A stretch of 64,000 bases of DNA from Mactromeris polynyma (Eukaryota > Mollusca > Bivalvia > Venerida > Mactridae), in NCBI GenBank assembly GCA_032209605.1, contig JASFXZ010000009.1, forward strand, positions 16,851,553 to 16,915,552. Direction: 5' to 3'. Both the position numbers and the translations under genes were made by a program. Below are positions 37,101-48,039 of the stretch, piece by piece (position 1 is the stretch's first letter; each line of letters starts with the position of its first letter). Below the pieces are notes generated by a model. That model had not been told where the DNA came from. It saw only the letters and a list, made by a program, of their open reading frames with translations, and ran no database searches.

Positions 37101-40100
37101 AGAGCGAATTCATACAATATATTGTAAAAATATGTTAAGTGTAAAACGTTCAACACAAAATGACTTTATATATGGTATATTAGGTAGATTTAGTATGGAA
37201 AACACTAGGTACCTTAGAATTATTAAGTACTGGTTAAAAATTGTGAATAGCTCAGAAAATAAATATTACAAATTAATAGATGACATACTTAAAACAGACG
37301 CAGATTTATATCCAAATAAACATTCTTGGGTCACGTCAGTTAAAACACTCCTGTCAAATTTAGGTTTCCAAGATGTTTGGCTAGCACAAGGTGTTGGAAA
37401 CAATAAGTTATTCGTACACGCTTTCAAACAACGTTTACATGACGTAAGTTTACAAGACTGGCATACACGTGTAGAAGAATCTTCCAGAGCATTATTTTAT
37501 AAAGAAATTATTAGTTTTGACTTTCAGTATTTCCTTAAATGTTTAAATATCCCAAAATTTAGAATAGCTATGACACGTTTAATCGTCTCTTCTCATAATC
37601 TTTTCATAGAAACAGGCAGATGGCAAAGACCAAGAATTGAAGTTCAAGATAGATCATGTAATTCTTGTCATAAAGTTGAAAATGAATATCATTTCATTCT
37701 CGAATGTATAAAATACAACGAACTACGTGAAATATATATAAGTAGATTTTATTGGATAAAACCTAATGTGTTTAAACTGAAATTACTTTTTGAAAACAGA
37801 AATGCAAATGTTATTCAAAACCTAAGCGTTTTCATATTCAAAGCATTTAAAATCAAACAAAATGAAATGTAGTCGAGTATGTTTGATTATTCTCAATTTA
37901 TATGTTTATAAAATTAATGCGTAAGAATTTTATCATTAAATCTATCTTTCATGGAACACTGTACTTATACATGTAATCACTTGTTATCAAAATAATGATT
38001 TTGTCTTCTTATACCATTTGTTGTCAATGTTCAATGTTCTCATATCTTCATTTTGAAATACTGTTGTATTAGCATTCAAATGTCAACTTCTCTTGCATAT
38101 GTTTGTATTTATATTGCACTGTTATGTATATAACTATATGTAAACTGAGATAGGATCTGTTCCCTTAATATATTGTTTTTATCTTACAATGTCCAAATAT
38201 TTAATTTCCCGCCACAGATGGCATCATAGATGGCATCGTATTTCTATATACATATAATTGCCTGGGATATGAAGATGTTTTTTGTTTTCTTCAGACATTT
38301 TGTTTTCCTTACGATGGTCGAACATTTCATTTCATTGCGTTTAGAATACAAGTAAAACTATTATTAATCACCTTCTAAGGTATATAGCCCTTAAAACAAT
38401 TATATATATAATCATTAACCCCACCTTCTCCGTTTAAACTAGCCCCATCCAACCGTCCTACCCTAATTTTAGAGTATTGGCCTCTCCATATATTTACAAA
38501 CTAAATATACAAAACTAAAACGAAGCTTCAATCATATTCTATTCATTTAATTTGAGAAGTATTGCCTGCTGTACGATATATATAACATTGTATTGATATT
38601 GCTGTTTTCACATTTTGCCACTATGCTGTGTATTGATATGTGTCAATCTCACGGGCCTCCGGCCTACAGATATATTGAAAATAAAACGTACAACAACATA
38701 TTAATTAAGTGAAATTCGCAAACCATAACTAGATAACTCGTTAGTGTAATACATCATAAAAAGGTAAGAGGTGGCAGTTCTGGGCACTTTCAAGTCTGTT
38801 TCTAGTATTATGATATTTATCTTACCGAAAATGTATCACGAATCATTAACTAGATAGCCAGATAATTATCACAATAATTAAGTGGTAAACACGAAACAAT
38901 TCGCGAATTCTATCATGCTAACTGGTGGCAGTAATATGCCATCATACATTTACATGTGATAACCACGTTTTCGGCTACTAACTGGGCCAAATACTCACAT
39001 GAGCATAATGAATAAGTTATTGTTTATATATCGGATTAGTATATCATCGCTTACATTAAATTCCTCATAATCTTAGGGAAATTTGCCCATTAAAATGGCC
39101 GACAATTCAGAACAAGGGAGGTAATTATTGTACATTTGGAAACTATGTATATATCGGCAATGTCCGTAGTTCTAAAATAGACCTCGTATTCATGAATACC
39201 CAAAATCTCGGTACGTGATATCTACTGTTAACTATACGACATCTGATCAGCGAAACACAATTCAGCAATATCTTAATGTTTTGTCTGCCCGTATTCCTTA
39301 TATTAAAGATCTCTGTCATACATTCCACAGATATTACATACGTTCAATTCCGTGAAATGCACATTTCCAATTTCCGTTTTCTCTTTCAGCTTCGGTTGTG
39401 AAGTGTCTGTGAAATACTATCCATTTGACCAGCAAAACTGTATGTTCATTTATTATATATCCGATGAATTGTCCAACAACATACACTTACTTATATCGGA
39501 AGAAGTGAAAACTTCGAGGTATGTAGAAAATTCAGAATGGGACCTGGTCAAAGTAACCACACATTTGGAAAGAACGTTTGGAGTTTATATTGTCCACGTT
39601 TCATTTACGTTGAACAGACGTCCACAATTCGCTGTTTACACAATCTTCATTCCCCTGATAACACTGTCAGCACTAAATGCATTCACACTCCTTCTTCCAG
39701 TAGAGTCAGGAGAAAAAGTGTCCTTGTCCATCACCATATTTCTCGCCTATGCTTTCTTCATATCAATTACGAAAGAGGATTTACCCCACAACTCTAAAGA
39801 AGTGTCGTATTATCTCGTGTACATGACTGGCCTTTTATTGTACAGTGTCCTGTCAATACTTTACATCATCATCGAGGGTAGGATCAATGCCAAATGTGGG
39901 AACAAGTTAATTAGGAAAACGCGCGTAAGTGTGGAATCAGAGAAAATCGAAGAAATGTCAGTTACCGAAGATGTTGATACAAACGACGCTGATGAAGCTC
40001 TCAGTAGATATAATAGAACATACGGCGATTATTTGAAAACTGTTGATATCATTGCATGCATAGTAAGCCTTCTCTTTTTATTAATTTTCAGCGGCGTTCT

Positions 40101-40131
40101 GTTCGGGATAATGGTCAATCGGGGCCAGTAA
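34130..40131 (+). CDS. nicotinic-type Cys-loop receptor subunit, copy B
   Basis: Exons 34130-34507, 36226-36326 and 39390-40131 have lengths identical to copy A (378, 101 and 742 bp), giving 406 aa with the same signal peptide, Cys-loop C163-C177, four membrane segments and E-K pore entry. It differs from copy A at 18 residues: 12 in exon 1 (all from about residue 60 to 125), 3 in exon 2 and 3 in exon 3. Few synonymous changes accompany them. The membrane-spanning part is essentially unchanged, so both should form similar channels while the ligand-binding faces differ. Intron 2 carries a LINE insertion in the sense orientation. No frameshift or stop is present, and both splice pairs are intact, so it looks functional. 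Confidence 0.9.
34590..35290. repeat. intronic tandem repeat of about 120 bp, copy B
   Basis: Counterpart of 23270-23945, with units carrying CTTGTTCAGACCATACTTCA, ATAGATAGATAGCAATGAGA and GAGGAAGTGCATTGTGCAAG. The unit order is preserved, with small indels, so the array predates the segmental duplication. Confidence 0.65.
37083..38690 (+). mobile_element. 5'-truncated LINE in intron 2 of receptor B
   Basis: An open frame of about 260 codons, 37087-37872, encodes the C-terminal part of a non-LTR retrotransposon protein. It opens with HIERIHTIYCKN and GILGR words, and a zinc-binding pattern CNSCHKVENEYHFILEC (C-x2-C, H-x4-C) follows near the end. A 3' UTR of about 800 bp ends in CGGGCCTCCGGCCTACAGAT and AATAAAACG. 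Receptor A has the empty site (TAATGTTACATATTAAGTG at about 26025). The frame is intact, so the insertion is fairly young, but the reverse-transcriptase core is missing and it cannot be autonomous. The first ATG in frame, at 37132, is not a real gene start. Confidence 0.85.
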
Positions 40132-40721
40132 CTGAGGAAAGCTTAAATGGGATGCACACTCAAATGCTTTCTAATTGGACTCTGGTAATATTTGTCAAAA
40201 ATGAGTGATAAAGCTCAACCATATTTGTTGTACTTCCCATAGACTCATATTAAAATCTTAACAACACTAATGCTTCAAATATATGACGGCATAAAATCAA
40301 AACCAGTGTCGAGCTTGGTGCAATAACAACACATAACAGGGTGACCGATAAAAAAGATGTATGTACTTTTATTGATCGTTTTTAATTCGTTGTCCTAAAC
40401 GTATAAATCTAAGGCATGAAGGAATATCTTGTTTCGACGATAGATTCATTTATAGATGTTTCATACCATGCCTTTAGAAATCACCATTTTGGAGCAAATC
40501 GATAGATTCTGGTCGGATGACTGTCCTCTGGCTAAGAAGTATTTTTGCTAAAACAACACAAATGTAGGGAATCGGTTCTTAAGTTTACCAATTAAGGGCG
40601 AATTTGTTTGTACCAAACCGGTTTTAATCCAAAACTGGTTTGTCAAACCTTTCATTTGTTTTAACTAACTGGTTTCAAACTAAAACAAGTTTCTGTATTT
40701 GTTAATAACAAATCTGTATGT

Positions 40722-40760
<39 letters not shown>

Positions 40761-42619
40761 TGTGCGTGTGCGTGTGCGTGTGCGTGTGCGTGTGCGTGTG
40801 CGTGTGCGTGTGCGTGTGCTTGTGTGTGTGTGTGCGTGGGTTGGTTGGTGCGTGCGTGTGCGTGTGCGTGTGTGTGTGCGTGGGTTGGTTGGTGCGTGCG
40901 TGCGTGCGTGCGTGCGTACGTGCGTACGTGCGTGTGTATATGTGTATGTATGCGTGTTTACAAACGTAAGTGTATGTACCTCATGTGTCTATGGCCTTCT
41001 GGTTATTTGAAATGAACTTGACTTAACTCCGCACGGCGCTTACCTCCATTAGCTGTACATATATCTGAACATTGTAAAGGGAGACCACTGCGGAGAAGAT
41101 TTGGAACTCACTGAAAAACTGAGTCAAGTACAAAACATAACCTGTGGATGTGCAAGTCCAGAGGACGACGATCAAGCTACAATAGCAGTTTTTCATTTAA
41201 AAAGCACACGAGCTTAACCTATTGTCATATGTATGTTTTAATGTAATCAGTATCGTTATTCTTTTTTTTGGAAAAGGGAGAGAGGGACGGCTGTGAGAGG
41301 AGAGGTGTGTGTCATTTTAAGTTTTCATTTATTATTGTGACTCGTTAGAAACTGCTCGTGCAATCTTTGTATATTTTTTATTCATTTACAAGCTAGTGTG
41401 TCTTATATATGCTATTCATATACAACAATTACATGGTTAGTCTTTACATTTGCACTATTACATATTTGTTTTTCAATGTATTTGTTGTTGTTGTTTTAAT
41501 AAAAATATTTTATAGATGTTTGTTAGCAATAATATGTCAATAGCGTTGTATTTTGTCTTGTTGTCGATGTCACCGTATTCTGTTGTATAATAAAGAATGT
41601 CTCACAAAATGTGGTCTCGGTTTACACTGAATATTCCATAGAAACTACACCGGTGATGCAGCGTATATAGTGTGTGCTGTTTGTATTCCAAACAACTTTT
41701 GTGTACTAAGTTGAACATTGCAAAGGAAACTATTGACTGTGCATTGCCATATACAGCTTACGTCAGGAATCCGAACGGCATGATATAATGGTTGAAGTTC
41801 CAGGTAGACTTTACAAGATTGAAATCGATTATTAAAGATGATGACATGTGAGATTAATAAACTTTATCACTAAGTGTCAGGTAAGCTTTATACGAACGAA
41901 TTAAAGATATGCACATTTTTTGTTCATTTGTTTACCTAAACAAACATTAAAAATATAATGTATCTAATTAAAACTTCAATAAATATGCATTTTCACAGAA
42001 AACATTTATAATATTTTTTCTCTGGTTTCAACCTGGTGTTTTTTACTAGTTTTGTCTGTTAGAAATATGATTAAACAAGATTACTTAAACTGCTATACAT
42101 GGCTCGGGTTCTTATTAATGATGTTTAGACTATGCAACAACAGTACTGGATGATGTCCATTAAACATCTTTAGGTTCTGATGAGCCAGGTACATCTTTAA
42201 AGTAAACTCTAGGGATATAATAAATTATAAGTAGCTGTATATACAGTGTATAATGGTCCCCTGCTATAGTCAATTAGATTGGATAATGTATAGACATACT
42301 CTAGATACATGTATATGTATATAATCACTGATCTATATGTTTTGAGTTAAATTTTATTTTAAGGAAACAAATATTAATATCGGGTATCACAATACTACAC
42401 AGCTTTATGATGATAATCTACTAATTAACAGCAAAAGTATGAGTCTAAAGTTGGGTAAAATTAATATGTTTATAGCATTTTTTCTATTTATCGTCTGACG
42501 ATAGCGACCGATATTCTAAATGATCAAAGCAAGAATCACGTAACAATCATGCACAATCATCTGTAATAATCATTTTGCTACTAGCTGAAGCCAGTGCCAA
42601 TGTGAAATTCTTTGTTTTT
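40132..42619. other. 3' flank of receptor gene B
   Basis: Matches the flank of receptor A with small changes, except about 40597-40940. It includes the possible polyadenylation signals seen in block A (AATAAAGAATG near 41589). No gene was recognised. Confidence 0.5.
40717..40940. repeat. (TG)n / (CGTGTG)n microsatellite
   Basis: A compound simple repeat: TG dinucleotides, then CGTGTG hexamers, then two GGGTTGGTTGG words embedded in GTGTGC, then GTGC/GTAC tetramers. It gives long open frames in all three plus frames (Val/Cys/Arg-rich), which are artefacts. The equivalent place in block A has only a short GTAT run. Confidence 0.95.
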
Positions 42620-44259
42620 AAGTATATTTGTATCCAGCATGAATAAACACCCTCGAAAGACAAGAGCTCCAAAGTACAAATGTACCCTTCTTCCTATATA
42701 GTATCACTGTAGCATGTTGCAGTAAGGGCCTAACCAAGGTTATATAACGAAGTTCTTTGGGGTTTTAGAACTTACATATACATGTCCTCGTATGTCACGT
42801 TGAAGGAAGGTTATGGTGTAGTTAGTTTTTGTTTGGCAATAGAGTGAATTAATGTGCAAGTTCCAGTTAAAAGATTTGTGAATATTAAGGCCTAAACATT
42901 AAGCAATGTACTGTTCGGTAAGATTATACTTGGATTTGAGTATGCTGTTGGGATCGGTTTACGTTTGTTGGTAACATGCAGAACCTAGCATTTATAGGGT
43001 CGAAACTCCATTACCCAATCTTTTCCGCAGTTTTGTAATGCAGCAAGGTCTCTTTGAAGTGACATAACTATGGTCATGGTTTGGGGGTTTGATTTTTCTG
43101 TAGAGAAAACACTCCTCTGCTAACAAACGACCTGTTGAATCAGAAGAAACATAACTAGGAAGATCAATATGGTTATAAGGGTGAGTAACATAAACGACAA
43201 AAGGAGCCTAATTATACTGTTTGCTTGTATTATCGCGGTACTAATGCAATAAGGTAACGGAAGAAAAACTTGTTTAGATTTTCTTTTGTGTTCAGTTTCG
43301 TGTTTCAAATATTTAACGGTTAGTTAATGATGACAATATCATTTCTTTCCCATATTTTTCCTATTGTGCCAAATTGTTTCAATATAGGTGTTGTTGTCAA
43401 AATACCGCGAAACCGAAAGTAACGCGAAAATAGCAGCATACATTATAATAAAAAAGTAGGAAGAGTAACATGTGGTCCAAGAACACTACATTGAGTGCCT
43501 CCGGATTCTACAGATGCTGATGAAGATTTGACACAATCAAGATTGACTTCTTGTTGTCTACAACTAATTAAGGAAGCTAGAGAGCCAGTTATGAATGTTC
43601 CCTCTGATGCCATAGAATACTAGTACTAATTTACGTAGAAATCTGGCATGAGGCTAGGGACCTTGTCAAAGGCTTTAGACAAATATAGCAAAAAGACATC
43701 TGCTTGTTCCATGGAGTCGATGCCTTTTGCAAGGTCTTGTATCGTTAGAATCAGCTGTGGTACGCATGATATTTTCTTTTTGAACCCATAATGGGCATCA
43801 ATGAGCACAATATGAAGGTCCTTGTGTTTCATAATGGAGCTTCCTATAATATGCTCGCATGAGATCGAGTTTCATTGAAACAGATCAGTCGGTCTCATGC
43901 ATGTTTCTGTCCCACTTTTGGATATTGGAACCACATTCGCTGTCTTGTTCCCTTGCCAATTATTTCAATAGGCGACCTGGTGTCTGGTCTGGATCAGTTG
44001 CCGTGTGAGGTTTGAGACCAAAGATAACACATACGCTCCATTTCTGTAATTGTCCTATAAATGCGTTAATTGTTCATTACAATTCTCTTTGGTGGTGAGT
44101 TAGGATACTCTTGGTGTAAATAATTTTATCGCTATATAATAAACGATGTCGGATCCCGAATTTTATCAGGTCGATTATGGCTTTTCTAAAATTCCTCACA
44201 GCGATTGAACGGGTCGAGTACATGCTCTTTAAATGATCGATACCTTCATAATACAGCAT
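42620..44259 (-). mobile_element. LINE remnant at the end of block B
   Basis: Minus-strand coding traces appear in the order expected of a LINE reverse transcriptase. 44259-44077 is upstream sequence. 43832-43626 reads AHYGFKKKISCVPQ ... LYLSKAFDKVP, matching the common HGFRKG ... DFSKAFDKVPH region. Decayed SVLGP-like and VRPLL words follow down to 42700. Stops, frameshifts and an insertion of about 240 bp (43205-43450) interrupt it, and about 250 bp of the 3' end kept in block A is missing. It is non-functional. Confidence 0.7.
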
Positions 44260-44619
44260 GTGATTCTTGGGTCGGTATAAAACGCAGACTTCTTACGCAG
44301 ACATATAGAACATAGAGGAAAACGCAGACTAGTTAGAATATATAGTGGAGTTGGAAAACGCAGACAAGTTAAAATATATAGGCAATATTTATATAGTTTA
44401 TATCAGGTAAATGATTAAGTCCATTAGAAGAAAATTACAGGTTAGGGTATTATGTTTTTGTACTTGGTAAGCAGACAAGTTAGAATATATAGTTACGCAG
44501 ACAACAGTAAATAATGGGAAGGTGTAAATGCTTGTGTATAAACTGCTTTGTTTGATTTTGATGATAATTATAGGTAATTAGCTTTAAATCAGAGTGTCTC
44601 AATTTTATTATAAAAGTGC

Positions 44620-45700
44620 AGTGCAGACATATTGAAAAATGCAGACAAGTTAAATAATATAGCTAATGGAAAATTTTATAAAATATCTGTTCTTATGCAT
44701 ATTTTTTTGAAAAATGCATACTTATAGTGCAGACATATTGAAAAATGCAGACAAGTTAAATTATATAGCCAATGCAAAAATTATAAAATATCTGCATACT
44801 TTTAGAGCAGACATATCGAAAAACGCAGACAAGTTGAATTATATAGCAATTGCAAAAATTTATAAAATATCTGCATACTTTTAGTACAGACTAATTGAAA
44901 AATGCAGACAAGTTGAATTATAGAGCAAATGTAAAAAATTATAAAATATCTGCATACTTTTGGTGCAGACTAGTTGAAAAACGCAGACAAGTTGAATTAT
45001 ATAGCAAATGTAAAAAAATATAAAATATCTGCATACTTTTAGTGCAGACTAGATGAAAAACGCAGACAAGTTGAATTATAGAGCAAATGCATAAATTTAT
45101 AAAAAAGGTTATAATTTATAAAATACTATTTATTGAAAATTGCATACTTTCTAGTGCAGACTAGTTGAAAAACGCAGACAAGTTGAATTATAGAGCAAAT
45201 GTAAAAAAAATATAAAATATCTGCATACTTTTAGTGCAGACTAGTTGAAAAACGCAGACCAGTTGAATTATAGAGCAAATGCAAAAAATTATAAAATATC
45301 TGCATAATTTTTGTGCAGACTAGATGAAAAACGCAGACAAGTTGAATTATAGAGCAAATGCATAAATTTATAAAAAAGGTTATAATTTATAAAATACTAT
45401 TTATTGAAAATTGCATACTTTCTAGTGCAGACTAGTTGAAAAACGCAGACAAGTTGAATTATAGAGCAAATGTAAAAAAAATATAAAATATCTGCATACT
45501 TTTAGTGCAGACTAGTTGAAAAACGCAGACCAGTTGAATTATAGAGCAAATGCAAAAAATTATAAAATATCTGCATAATTTTAGTGCAGACTAGTTGAAA
45601 AACGCAGACAAGTTGAATTATAGAGCAAATGCATAAATTTATAAAAAAGGTTATAATTTATAAAATACTATTTATTGAAAATTGCATACTTTCTAGTTTG
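44620..45700. repeat. left subterminal tandem array of the transposon
   Basis: About 12 units of 76-110 bp, each carrying GTGCAGACTAGTTGAAAAAC, GCAGACAAGTTGAATTATAG and AGCAAATG plus an AT-rich stretch with ATATCTGCATACTTTT. The second half has a higher-order structure of about 270 bp. A long unit with AAAGGTTATAATTTATAAAA recurs near 45100, 45375 and 45650. Confidence 0.9.
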
Positions 45701-46325
45701 GTGGATGAGGTTTTGTCATTTGGTTCATAACACTCCGCGGTGGATGAGATATTGTCATTTGATTCATAACACTCCGCGGTGGATGAGATATTGTCATTTG
45801 ATTCATAACACTCCGCGGTGGATGAGATATTGTCATTTGATTCATAACACTCCGCGGTGGATGAGATATTGTCATTTGATTCATAACACTCCGCGGTGGA
45901 TGAGATATTGTTGAGGGTTGATGAAGTTGTTTGGCTCTAAATACGGCATTCTCAATGTTAGATGTTAATGTCTCTGTTCCATCAAAACTTAAATGAAGAC
46001 CGTCTCTACTTAACAGTTGTCTGTTGGCACCAAACATTGTATGGAAATCACGCTGGTCTATAACATTCAACCATGACAAACGGTTGGAAAGATTGTCTAA
46101 TAATCTGTTTGTTAGTGCTGCGTCGTAATTCCATTGATCTAGAAAGTGATGACTGAGCTGACTTTCCGGAAATAGGTTTTGTGCCCTTGGTAGTATCTCA
46201 GATAAACAAATAGTGGCACTTGGAGACGCTGCGTGTATCTCTTGGCACAGATGTTCTATGTTTCTAGCAATCTGTTGAGGGGAATATGAACCAATATCAT
46301 TAGCCCCAACCACAAGAATGATCAC
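45693..46325 (-). CDS. SGNH-hydrolase-like fragment carried by the transposon
   Basis: Read on the minus strand, about 210 codons start after an acceptor-like TTTTTTTTCAG, so 46325 is probably an exon edge rather than a start codon. ILVVGANDIG matches block III (GxND) of SGNH/GDSL esterases, and SRDGLHLSFDG matches block V (DxxH), holding the catalytic Asp and His. The block I serine region (GDS) is missing, so the fragment cannot be active alone. The last 75 residues are five-plus copies of a 13-residue repeat, ISHPPRSVMNQMT. The TAG stop falls exactly where the subterminal array begins. The likely origin is capture of a host or other-element exon with some intron. SGNH domains also occur in some retroelement proteins, which is the main alternative. 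Confidence 0.7.
   Translation of the reverse strand: MIILVVGANDIGSYSPQQIARNIEHLCQEIHAASPSATICLSEILPRAQNLFPESQLSHHFLDQWNYDAALTNRLLDNLSNRLSWLNVIDQRDFHTMFGANRQLLSRDGLHLSFDGTETLTSNIENAVFRAKQLHQPSTISHPPRSVMNQMTISHPPRSVMNQMTISHPPRSVMNQMTISHPPRSVMNQMTISHPPRSVMNQMTKPHPPN
45700..45912. repeat. 39-bp coding minisatellite
   Basis: The unit GATTCATAACACTCCGCGGT plus GGATGAGATATTGTCATTT is repeated about 5.5 times with almost no divergence. The period of 39 keeps the minus-strand frame open, giving 13 residues per unit. Near-identity between units indicates recent expansion. Confidence 0.95.
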
Positions 46326-46369
46326 CTGAAAAAAATTAAAGCAAGCATTAGTAAATATCAGATATTTTA

Positions 46370-46781
46370 TAAATTTATGCTATATAATTCAACTGGTCTG
46401 CGTTTTTCAACTAGTCTGCACTAGAAAGTATGCAATTTTCAAGAAAACATATTTTATAATTTTTTGCATTTGCTCTATAATTCAACTGGTCTGCGTTTTT
46501 CAACTAGTCTGCACTAGAAAGTATGCAATTTTCAAGAAAAAATATTTTATAAATTTATGCATTTGCTATATAATTCAACTGGTCTGCGTTTTTCAACTAG
46601 TCTGCACTAGAAAGTATGCAATTTTCAAAAAATAAAAAATTATGCATTAGAACAGATATTTTATAATTTTTTGCGTTTGCTCTATAATTCAACTGGTCTG
46701 CGTTTTTCAACTAGTCTGCACTAGAAAGTATGCAATTTTCAAGAAAACATATTTTATATTTTTTTACATTTGCTCTATAAT
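46370..46781. repeat. right subterminal tandem array of the transposon (inverted)
   Basis: Four units of 76-110 bp in the opposite orientation to the left array, each with TATAATTCAACTGGTCTGCG, TTTTTCAACTAGTCTGCACT and AGAAAGTATGCAATTTTC. Together with the left array they would pair into a long snapback structure around the hydrolase fragment. Confidence 0.9.
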
Positions 46782-46841
46782 TCTGCGTTTTCCTCTATGT
46801 TCTATATGTCTGCGTAAGACGTCTGCGTTTTAAACCGTTCC

Positions 46842-47659
46842 GTGATTCTTCGCCCTTCAAACAGGCTGCTACCCGAAAAAAACCTTGATTAATCAAGGTT
46901 TCTTCGTATTTGACATCACATACAGTCATTCTAACACATACAATGTATGCGATTTTGAAGTTATCAATGTTTTAGAGTCAAAGATAGATCAAAGTCGTAT
47001 ACACTACATCGACGTTTACAAATGGATGACAGTTGTGACCTAGCTGTAACCTATTTACATATTGTCATTTTTATTTACTTTTATCTTTTGAAACACATTT
47101 AAAACGATATCTTTTTACGGTGGATTTGATTTGTAAACATATGCTTTTTTAAAAGTTTCGATAGAGAAATCTGAGGAAATAGCAGTTGGTTAAAAAATTG
47201 CGATGGCAGTGGTAGTCTGGTACCCAGCGTACTCTGCACATAAGAGTACGTCTGGCTTGAACCAAAAATGGCGACTTGCATTGTAAGTATAACGTATAGG
47301 GAAATTATGAATGTATGGACCATTGGGCTGTAATTACGAAATAACAATTATTTTATATGCCTCTTACTGCAGCACATCAGATTTTTGTCATAGATTTGAT
47401 GATTCTTCACCGAATTGAATTTTAGTAACTGTCATAGTATTCGGATAGTGCGAATGCAATGCCAATTTCGGATACTGTGATGTTGGACGAAGCGTACCTT
47501 TACCGATGCGTACCAGGACGAATCGTACCCCATATAACATAAATAGGGAAACATCAAAATAAAACCTGTCATTTGATTCAGTGCAGGGAAATCCCTGTAA
47601 TATTATTTTATTCAACCAATTGACTGTTTTTTTATGTATTTCTATTTGTGTGCTTTTAG
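46842..47659. other. non-coding DNA with a perfect 22-bp palindrome
   Basis: 46880-46901 reads AAACCTTGATTAATCAAGGT then TT, a perfect inverted repeat with no loop. The rest shows no gene; minus-strand frames at 47099-47347 and 47388-47615 have no recognisable features. Confidence 0.5.
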
Positions 47660-48039
47660 GTATTACCCATACTCGGTACAGACAAGAGAAATTTGATTAA
47701 TTTGGAATGGTCTTGTGAAGAATGTAGTAACCGGGCTATGGATATAACGCAACCACTACCGACATTAGCATCAACATATCTGAAACAAAGACGCTACAAT
47801 TACCAATTCCCATGAATGTTGACGCTGACCAAAATATCAGATGATGTCGGCAATAAAATTGAATTGGACAACCGTATTGAATACAAATATGATTTTACAC
47901 ATTATTTGTGGTACATATAAGAAGACGATACATATACAATGTCAAAATTGTTGAGGGAAAGCCAGCAATTTGGTTGGGATCAGACCCATTCTGGCAACTG
48001 TTGAGGACCATGGTCGATGGTGACGATGATTTTAAATAA
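47660..48039 (+). pseudogene. possible degraded coding remnant, unidentified
   Basis: After an acceptor-like TGCTTTTAG, 47660-47815 is open (51 codons, including INLEWSCEECSNRAMDIT). After frame changes, 47908-48039 is open again (including VEGKPAIWLGSDPFWQLLRT) to a TAA. The composition of both looks protein-like rather than random. They may be pieces of one decayed gene or transposon protein. No family was recognised. Confidence 0.3.

Larger units (their letters stand above)
31430..43513. repeat. paralogous block B (direct segmental duplication)
   Basis: Second copy of 15720-30994. It lacks the B-box gene segment, one LINE and the foldback element. It has its own gains: an internal 257-bp tandem duplication (31775-32295), a LINE at 37083-38690, a microsatellite-rich replacement at 40597-40940 and an insertion of about 240 bp at 43205-43450 in the terminal LINE. 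The two blocks are separated by only about 430 bp. Confidence 0.85.
44269..46841. mobile_element. Mutator-like composite DNA transposon, 2573 bp
   Basis: Terminal inverted repeats 44269-44328 and 46782-46841 are 60 bp each with about 56 matches. The left begins GGGTCGGTATAAAACGCAGA and the right, reverse-complemented, begins GGAACGGTTTAAAACGCAGA. Both continue through CTTACGCAGACATATAGAAC. The 9-bp sequence GTGATTCTT flanks both sides exactly (44260-44268 and 46842-46850). A 9-bp duplication and GG termini are typical of Mutator-like elements. Inside each end are tandem arrays in opposite orientation, and the centre holds a minus-strand hydrolase-like fragment. No transposase is present, so it is non-autonomous. 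It inserted at the edge of the block B LINE. Confidence 0.85.

Noticed and set aside
37132..37872. Host gene of 246 aa in receptor B intron 2
   Set aside because: The frame is open upstream of the ATG to the insertion edge, carries a LINE C-terminal zinc pattern and is absent from the empty site in receptor A.
40699..41015. Three overlapping long open frames rich in Val, Cys and Arg
   Set aside because: They are translations of the TG/CGTGTG microsatellite in each frame; no codon structure or homologous frame exists in block A.
45675..45914. Plus-strand frame of 79 residues in the 39-bp repeat
   Set aside because: It is the opposite-strand shadow of the SGNH fragment's repeat tail.
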